DNA from: an uncultured Verrucomicrobiota bacterium
GTDB taxonomy: Bacteria; Verrucomicrobiota; Verrucomicrobiia; Limisphaerales; CAIMTB01
Direction of reading: 5' to 3'
NCBI GenBank assembly: GCA_903844265.1
Contig: CAIMTB010000471.1
Span: forward strand, 1-47,558
DNA: 47,558 nt
Shown: piece after piece, positions 42,423-47,558 of the stretch
Position numbering within the stretch: the first letter of the stretch is position 1
Layout: every line of letters starts with the position of its first letter
Made by a program: the position numbers and the translations under genes
The notes under the pieces: generated by a model
The model's input: the letters and a program-made list of their open reading frames with translations, nothing else
The model's database searches: none
What the model was told of the DNA's origin: nothing

Positions 42423-44735
42423 CTACGGTTGGCTGGGTTTGTTGAAGGCCTGTTCGAGGGCGGCCCAGCTGTCAGCGGCGGGGTTGAACGCCGGCCGTTG
42501 GACGGGCTTTGGCCGCTGGCCGGCGGGTCCAGGTCCTTGGGGTTGATGCGGTCCACCCGGTGAGGTCCGCTGTTCCCGGGCTGCGCCGATTTGCGGGTTG
42601 GCGCGCATCGAGAGGGCGATTCGTTTCCGTTCGAGGTCGACCTCGGTGACGGTCACCCGGACCTTCTGCCCGACCTTGACGACCTCGGCGGGATCTTTCA
42701 CGAAGCGATCGGCGAGCTGGCTGACGTGGACGAGGCCGTCCTGGTGGACGCCTATGTCGACGAAGGCTCCGAAAGCGGTGACGTTCGTGACGATGCCGGG
42801 GAGCTTCATGCCCGGCTGCAGATGTTCCATCTTCTCGACGCCTTCCTGGAACGTGAAGGCTTCGAACTGCTGTCGGGGATCACGACCGGGCTTGGCCAAT
42901 TCCTCGAGGATATCCTTGAGAGTTGGCAGGCCGACGGTGTCGGTCACGTATTTTTCCGGCTGGATGCGGGTTCTCAGGGCGGGATCCCGGAGGAGGTCAA
43001 TGACGCCGCAGCCGAGATCGCGGGCCATGGAATCGACCAGATCATAGCGTTCGGGATGGACGGCGCTGGAGTCGAGGGGATGTTCGCCGTCGCGGACGCG
43101 GAGGAATCCGGCGCATTGCTCGAATGCCTTGGGGCCGAGGCGCGGCACCTTGAGCAGGGCTTTGCGGGAGTGGAACGGCCCGTTCTGGTTTCGGAAGGCG
43201 ACGATGTTTGCGGCGAGGGCGGGGCCGAGGCCGGAGACATAGCCGAGCAGCTGCTTGCTTGCGGTGTTCAGCTCAACGCCGACGCGGTTGACGCATGAGA
43301 CGACCGTATCATCGAGACCGCGGCGGAGGGCGGTTTCCTCGACGTCATGCTGGTACTGGCCGACACCGATGGATTTCGGGTCGAGCTTCACCAGTTCGGC
43401 GAGTGGATCCATGAGCCGCCGTCCGATGCTGACCGCGCCCCGGACCGTGATGTCCTGGTCGGGGAATTCATCGCGGGCGACCTCGCTTGCGGAGTAGATC
43501 GAGGCGCCGCTTTCGTTGACCTGCACGATGTTGATGTGCGCGGGAAGCTTGAGGGTGCGGACGAACTGTTCGGTCTCGCGACTGGCCGTGCCGTTGCCGA
43601 TGGCGATGGCCTCCACGCTGAACTTCTGGACAAGCGCACGGATGGTCTCCCCGGCCTCGCGGATCTGGTTGGGGCCGCCTGCCGTGGCGTGGACCACGTC
43701 GTGGTGGAGCAGCTTTCCCTGGCGGTCGAGGACGACGGTCTTGCAGCCGGTCCGGAAACCGGGGTCGAGGGCGAGGACGGTTTTCTGGCCGAGGGCCGGG
43801 GCGAGCAGGAGTTCCCGGAGATTGTCGGCGAAGATGCGGATCGCGGTGTCGTCGGCGCGTTTCTTGGTCTCGACGCGGAGTTCGCCCTCTATGGCGAAGC
43901 CGAGTAGGCGCTTGTAGCTGTCGACGACCGCGAGTCGCACCTGTTCGCCGGCGGGTTGGCGGGGGGCCTTCACGAACATTGGCTCGAGCACCGTGAGGGC
44001 TTCCTCCTCGGCGGGCGTGATTCGCACGAGGAGGATCCCTTCCTCCTCACCGCGGCGGAGTGCGAGCAATCGGTGGCTTGGGATCTTGGCGATTGGTTCG
44101 TTCCAGTCGAAGTAGTCCTTGAACTTCGCGCCCTCGGTTTCCTTCCCGGTGATCACCTTCGATCGGGCGGTGCCTGCAGCCCAGTAGAGTTCGCGGAGTC
44201 GGGCGCGTGCGGCGGCATCGTCGCAGACGCGTTCGGCGATGATGTCGCGGGCACCGGACAGCGCGGCGGCGGTGTTGGCCACCTGCTTCTCGGCGTTGAC
44301 GAATGCGGCGGCAGCCTCGGTGGGGTCCAGCGTGGCCTGCTCGTTGAGGAGGCGTTCGGCCAGGGGTTCGAGGCCGGCTTCACGCGCGATGGTGGCACGG
44401 GTGCGGCGCTTGGGGCGGTACGGCGCGTAAAGATCCTCGAGTGCGGACAGCGTTTCCGCGGAGGCCACGGCGGCCTTGAGTTCGTCGGAAAGGAGGCTGC
44501 GCTCGGTGAGCGATTTCACGATCGCCTCGCGTCGTTGCTCGAGTTCGACGAGCTGGGCCATGCGATCGCGAACGGAGGTGATGGCCACCTCGTCGAGGCT
44601 GCCGGTGACTTCCTTGCGATATCGGGCGATGAACGGGACGGTGGCTCCCTCGGCAAGGAGTTTGGCCGTCGCGGCGACCTTCGTGGATGGGACGCTCAGT
44701 TCGGACGCGATCCGTGCGATAAACCGGTCATTCAT
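42423..44735 (-). CDS. tex: Tex family S1 RNA-binding transcription accessory protein
   Basis: A 770-residue Tex protein, the bacterial relative of eukaryotic Spt6, which binds nucleic acid and influences transcription. Domain order is as expected: N-terminal helical Tex region with Pro-Phe-Ile-Ala-Arg-Tyr-Arg-Lys-Glu near residue 35, a YqgF/RNase H-like domain starting Ala-Leu-Asp-Pro-Gly-Phe-Arg-Thr-Gly, and helix-hairpin-helix motifs around Ser-Gly-Leu-Gly-Pro-Ala-Leu-Ala. An S1 domain (Gly-Ile-Val-Thr-Asn-Val-Thr-Ala-Phe-Gly-Ala-Phe-Val-Asp-Ile-Gly) lies near the C-terminus. A Gln/Pro-rich tail of about 60 residues follows the S1 domain. I chose ATG 44735; a longer frame to GTG 44972 would translate repeat copy 3 and is not credible. 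Confidence 0.95.
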   Translation of the reverse strand: MNDRFIARIASELSVPSTKVAATAKLLAEGATVPFIARYRKEVTGSLDEVAITSVRDRMAQLVELEQRREAIVKSLTERSLLSDELKAAVASAETLSALEDLYAPYRPKRRTRATIAREAGLEPLAERLLNEQATLDPTEAAAAFVNAEKQVANTAAALSGARDIIAERVCDDAAARARLRELYWAAGTARSKVITGKETEGAKFKDYFDWNEPIAKIPSHRLLALRRGEEEGILLVRITPAEEEALTVLEPMFVKAPRQPAGEQVRLAVVDSYKRLLGFAIEGELRVETKKRADDTAIRIFADNLRELLLAPALGQKTVLALDPGFRTGCKTVVLDRQGKLLHHDVVHATAGGPNQIREAGETIRALVQKFSVEAIAIGNGTASRETEQFVRTLKLPAHINIVQVNESGASIYSASEVARDEFPDQDITVRGAVSIGRRLMDPLAELVKLDPKSIGVGQYQHDVEETALRRGLDDTVVSCVNRVGVELNTASKQLLGYVSGLGPALAANIVAFRNQNGPFHSRKALLKVPRLGPKAFEQCAGFLRVRDGEHPLDSSAVHPERYDLVDSMARDLGCGVIDLLRDPALRTRIQPEKYVTDTVGLPTLKDILEELAKPGRDPRQQFEAFTFQEGVEKMEHLQPGMKLPGIVTNVTAFGAFVDIGVHQDGLVHVSQLADRFVKDPAEVVKVGQKVRVTVTEVDLERKRIALSMRANPQIGAAREQRTSPGGPHQPQGPGPAGQRPKPVQRPAFNPAADSWAALEQAFNKPSQP

Positions 44736-44805
44736 GTCGTGCTTCTGAAATAGGGCGCGTGATTTAACCGGTGGGGCGGTGGGTGCAAGAACGATTCGGG
44801 GTGAG

Positions 44806-44911
44806 GTGGTGGGTGCGACCTCTCCGAGGGCGCCGTGCCTGGGTGTGTCAGCGAAGGACGGCGCGCCGCGGAGTGCACGCCCAACCGTCAGCCCGTGGAT
44901 GCACGGTGGTG
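44806..44911 (+). repeat. Interspersed palindromic repeat, copy 3
   Basis: This copy is closest to copy 2. The stem is GCGCCGTGCCT (44830-44840) with AGGACGGCGC (44855-44864), ten pairs with one bulged G, around a 14-base loop. The second palindrome is degenerate here (GGCGCGCC, GCGGAG, TGCACGCC). It lies between the start of tex and the end of the DUF5107 gene, both on the minus strand, and has the same orientation as copies 1 and 2. The exact shared 20-mer with copy 2 is at 44819-44838. Confidence 0.85.
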
Positions 44912-44928
44912 GGGGAGGGTGGCCGCGT

Positions 44929-46584
44929 TCAATCCGACCAATACCTGCCAAACCGCGCGAGGTTGTCTTCACCGAGCGAGTCGGGGGGTTCGGAGTCGCT
45001 GCGTTTCAGCGCAAGACAGGCTTTCTTCCAGAGATCACTGCGTGTGTAGCGCTGGTGTTCCCGCGGCCAGACTCCTTCCGAAAGCATCCGCAGGGCCTCT
45101 TCCGGCCGGCCTGATGCGAGGGCGAAATCGGCGCGGCGCTCCGTGAGGAACCGGTGCTGCACCTTGCGCTTGAGCAGGGCCTCCCGCTTCGGCATGAGGC
45201 GGAATTGGGTGTACAGCATGTCGAGTTCAACCACGGCGATCGGGTCCCAGAGCGGGCCGGCTTCAAGGTGGGGCAGGGCCCGCTTGGGATCGCCGAGTCC
45301 CCGCCAAAGAATCCAACCCGCAATGCGCCGCGCCGTGGGAGCGGAATGCGATTCGACAAGCGCGAGCGCTTCCCTTTCACGGCCGCGGAACGCGAGCCAG
45401 AGCGCGAGCGGTTCAACGGCGCGAGGGTTGCGCGTGGAGAGTTCCGATCGCAATGCGGCTTCCAGTTCAATCCCGGTGGGCACGTGGCCCGTGGGAAGAG
45501 GTCCCGCACCCGCGCGGAACCGCTCCCAGTCGAGCTGCCATGGCGAGTGATCCCAGCCAGGCCAGGACTCCTCCATCGGCGGCAGCGAAAGGCCCGGCGA
45601 GGAAATCGAGTCGCAGTCCGCACGGGTGTGGACCGGGATCCAATACTCCTCGGAAAACCTCTCGGTGCCGCGTGGAAACAGGGGTTTCTCGCCCTGGTCG
45701 ATGAGTGGGCCGCTCTCGATTTCGCAATACGACGACTGTCCGTCGGTCGAGCCGAGCCCCCACGAGCGGTGCTGACCGTGGCCGTACGTCCAGACTTTCT
45801 TGCCGGGCAATTGGGCCGGATCGGCAACGTGCATCAGCCCGAAGCCAAGATCATGATGAAACGCACCGAACGCCGGTTGGCTCCCGGGTTTCCAGAAGAG
45901 CGCGGTCATCTGCTTCGCGTTGCGGTCCCAGTTCAATCCTTCTCCAGGCCAGTCGACATCGACCACCCGATCGTCGTGGACCAGGACCCGGTGGGGCGGG
46001 TGTACGAATTCGGTTTCGGTCGTGGACCGTACCGCAGTGATGGTCCACGACATCCACGGGTGATCCGCCTGGGTGCGATTGCGGAAGGCGTTGCGCTGGA
46101 TCAGTACCGGGTTGTCACCGGAAAGCCCGAGTTCGACCTTCCATTCCATCCCGGTGCGGGCCTCGCGTTCCCCGACCTGGATGAACGCATAGTCACCGCG
46201 CGTGCCGTGGGTGCAGCCCACTTCGTCGATCGAAGTCGGCGAATGCGCGATGGGGAAGTTGAACTCGATGCCGCCAGAGATGAAGCCCCAGATCGGGAGG
46301 ATGCGCACCGGTTTCACCACCGGATTGCTGAAGAGGATCTCCTGCCCGATGCGCTTGTCGAAAAGGCTCACCACGCGACCGCCCAATTCAGGGGCCACCT
46401 CCACCCGAAGCGCCGCATTCTCAAGGACGACGATCTTGAAATCCCGCGGGACAGGCTCGGCGTCGGTGTCCCCGTAGCTGGTGTAGGGAAACAGGTGCTC
46501 GCGCTGGTAGATGAGCGCCAGCGGCGTGAGCGGTCGCGGCCGATGGAACGGAAGGGTCCGCGTGGTGGTGTGGGTGGTGGGCAC
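44929..46584 (-). CDS. DUF5107 domain protein with C-terminal helical repeats
   Basis: A protein of about 551 residues. The N-terminal part (about 1-330) is a DUF5107 domain with Glu-Leu-Gly-Gly-Arg-Val-Val-Ser-Leu-Phe-Asp-Lys and Gly-Gly-Ile-Glu-Phe-Asn-Phe-Pro, a beta-sandwich often found in carbohydrate-linked proteins of Bacteroidetes, Verrucomicrobia and related groups. The C-terminal part (about 385-551) is alanine-rich and helical, with TPR-like Leu-Ala-Leu-Val-Glu / Arg-Arg-Ile-Ala-Gly-Trp units. No ATG lies near the domain start; GTG 46584 (then Pro-Thr-Thr-His-Thr) is the best choice, and no signal peptide is visible. In-frame sequence further upstream is antisense to the kinase gene. 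It probably binds or processes a sugar-containing ligand, but activity is not shown. Confidence 0.82.
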   Translation of the reverse strand: MPTTHTTTRTLPFHRPRPLTPLALIYQREHLFPYTSYGDTDAEPVPRDFKIVVLENAALRVEVAPELGGRVVSLFDKRIGQEILFSNPVVKPVRILPIWGFISGGIEFNFPIAHSPTSIDEVGCTHGTRGDYAFIQVGEREARTGMEWKVELGLSGDNPVLIQRNAFRNRTQADHPWMSWTITAVRSTTETEFVHPPHRVLVHDDRVVDVDWPGEGLNWDRNAKQMTALFWKPGSQPAFGAFHHDLGFGLMHVADPAQLPGKKVWTYGHGQHRSWGLGSTDGQSSYCEIESGPLIDQGEKPLFPRGTERFSEEYWIPVHTRADCDSISSPGLSLPPMEESWPGWDHSPWQLDWERFRAGAGPLPTGHVPTGIELEAALRSELSTRNPRAVEPLALWLAFRGREREALALVESHSAPTARRIAGWILWRGLGDPKRALPHLEAGPLWDPIAVVELDMLYTQFRLMPKREALLKRKVQHRFLTERRADFALASGRPEEALRMLSEGVWPREHQRYTRSDLWKKACLALKRSDSEPPDSLGEDNLARFGRYWSD

Positions 46585-46686
46585 GAGGGTGGGAGATCGG
46601 TAGGGTGTGATCAGCGAGCGATCATCGGTGGGCAGTGGAGTCGGCCGTGGCTGGCAGGATGTCCGATGACGCGAGGCTTCGAAATC

Positions 46687-47558
46687 ATGAATTACAAACT
46701 GGTGGGAATCGGTGAAGTGCTCTGGGACTTGTTGCCCGGCGGTCGGCAGTTGGGCGGTGCGCCCGGCAATTTCGCCAGCCACGCGCGATCGCTGGGCGCC
46801 AGCGTCGTGCTCGCGTCGCGCGTGGGCGACGACGCCCTGGGACGGGAGGCGATCGGGCGACTTGCGCAGCTCGGAATCCCGCCCGTCGCAATCGAGGTCG
46901 ATGCCTCGAGGCCGACCGGGACGGTGGGCGTCGAGCTTTCGGCGGACGGACAGCCCCGGTTTGACATTCATCGCGGGGTGGCCTGGGACGCGATCGAGGG
47001 CAACGCCGCTGCGCGGGACGCGGTGGCGGTGGCGGACGCCGTATGCTTCGGCACGCTGGCCCAGCGCAGCGCCCCGTCGCGGGCCGCGATTCGAGCCCTC
47101 GTGGCCTCGAGCCCGCCGCAGGCGTTGAGGATCCTCGATGTCAACCTGCGGCAGGACTATTACTCCGACGAAATCCTGCGCGAATCCCTGGCCTTGGCGA
47201 ACGTTCTGAAGTTGAACGACGCGGAACTTCCACGGCTGGCTGAGCTGCTGTCCCTGCCAGGCGATGAGAGAGCCCAACTGCAGGCGCTGTCCACGCGGCA
47301 TCGCCTGCGGCTCATCGCCTACACCCGCGGCAGCCGTGGCAGCCTGTTGTTCGCCGACGGTCGGTGGTCGGAGCATCCCGGGATCACGGCACACGTCGTG
47401 GACACCATCGGGGCCGGGGACTCGTTCACGGCGGCGATGGCGGTGGGGTTTCTCTCAGGCTGGGACCTGGACCGGATCAACGCGCAGGCCAATCGGGTCG
47501 CGGCCTATGTCTGTTCGTGTCCCGGGGCGACGCCTGATCTGCCGGCGGAACTGCGGGG
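46687..47558 (+). CDS. PfkB-family carbohydrate kinase (partial, runs off the window)
   Basis: An open frame of at least 290 codons with no stop before the window ends; the family is usually 300-320 residues, so little is missing. It starts Met-Asn-Tyr-Lys-Leu-Val-Gly-Ile-Gly-Glu-Val-Leu-Trp-Asp-Leu-Leu-Pro. The N-terminal substrate region has Gly-Gly-Ala-Pro-Gly-Asn-Phe-Ala, typical of fructokinase-like members. The C-terminal signature Asp-Thr-Ile-Gly-Ala-Gly-Asp-Ser-Phe is at residues 239-247, with catalytic base Asp245. It should phosphorylate a free sugar, most likely fructose or a related hexose, though ribose and 2-keto-3-deoxygluconate kinases look similar. It is divergent from the DUF5107 gene with a 102-base intergenic region. 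Confidence 0.93.
   Translation, partial: MNYKLVGIGEVLWDLLPGGRQLGGAPGNFASHARSLGASVVLASRVGDDALGREAIGRLAQLGIPPVAIEVDASRPTGTVGVELSADGQPRFDIHRGVAWDAIEGNAAARDAVAVADAVCFGTLAQRSAPSRAAIRALVASSPPQALRILDVNLRQDYYSDEILRESLALANVLKLNDAELPRLAELLSLPGDERAQLQALSTRHRLRLIAYTRGSRGSLLFADGRWSEHPGITAHVVDTIGAGDSFTAAMAVGFLSGWDLDRINAQANRVAAYVCSCPGATPDLPAELR

Noticed and set aside
44736-44972. N-terminal extension of tex to GTG 44972
   Set aside because: The added 79 codons translate intergenic repeat copy 3 and have no similarity to Tex, which begins normally at ATG 44735.
46585-47394. Extension of the DUF5107 frame into the kinase gene
   Set aside because: That stretch is antisense to a PfkB kinase with intact motifs, and the DUF5107 domain begins after 46584.
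1-47558. tRNA, rRNA, integrase, transposase or phage genes
   Set aside because: None was recognised by eye in any gap or frame, so there is no support for a genomic island or prophage. A small RNA could still be missed without a covariance search.

Overview
The window is GC-rich bacterial chromosome, most likely from a free-living or soil/freshwater member of the Verrucomicrobiota (Pedosphaera/Limisphaerales-like); this is inferred from gene content. The indicators are a PSD1-type cytochrome next to a DUF1501 protein, a TAT-exported Gfo/Idh/MocA oxidoreductase, a TolA/TonB-ExbB-ExbD set, and giant secreted proteins made of Calx-beta and delta-60 repeats. I found no phage, IS element, CRISPR array, rRNA or tRNA. 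Coding density is high and no gene-free stretch exceeds about 210 bases. Few genes have a recognisable Shine-Dalgarno sequence.

Layout. 1-5247: an interspersed palindromic repeat, then the PSD1 and DUF1501 pair. 5288-10882: an RmlD-like reductase on the minus strand, divergent from a signalling block of membrane histidine kinase, single-domain response regulator and REC-PAS-HK-REC hybrid kinase. 10960-14159: aspS and an exported oxidoreductase. 14233-22057: a carbohydrate block with a secreted GH43-like beta-propeller protein, an unknown secreted protein, ribulokinase (araB), ribulose-5-phosphate 4-epimerase (araD), an aldose 1-epimerase and an SGLT-type sodium/sugar symporter. Together these look like uptake and catabolism of L-arabinose or a related pentose, but isomerase and regulator are absent from the window. 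22109-36961: two giant exported proteins transcribed divergently, about 1900 and 2981 residues. 36962-42373: pyrG and folC with overlapping start and stop, then the tonB/tolA-like, exbB and exbD genes. 42423-44735: tex on the minus strand. 44929-end: a DUF5107 protein on the minus strand, divergent from a PfkB sugar kinase that runs off the window.

Three things stand out. First, the minus-strand giant has a very regular plan: four blocks of exactly seven delta-60 repeats, each suited to a seven-bladed propeller, separated by three Calx-beta domains with a period of 471 and 472 codons. Second, both giants end in the same roughly 65-residue C-terminal module that stops just after Tyr-Phe-Arg, a candidate sorting or anchoring signal. 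Third, a palindromic intergenic repeat occurs three times (near 33, 41180 and 44820) in the same orientation, and its stem sequences change while pairing is kept.
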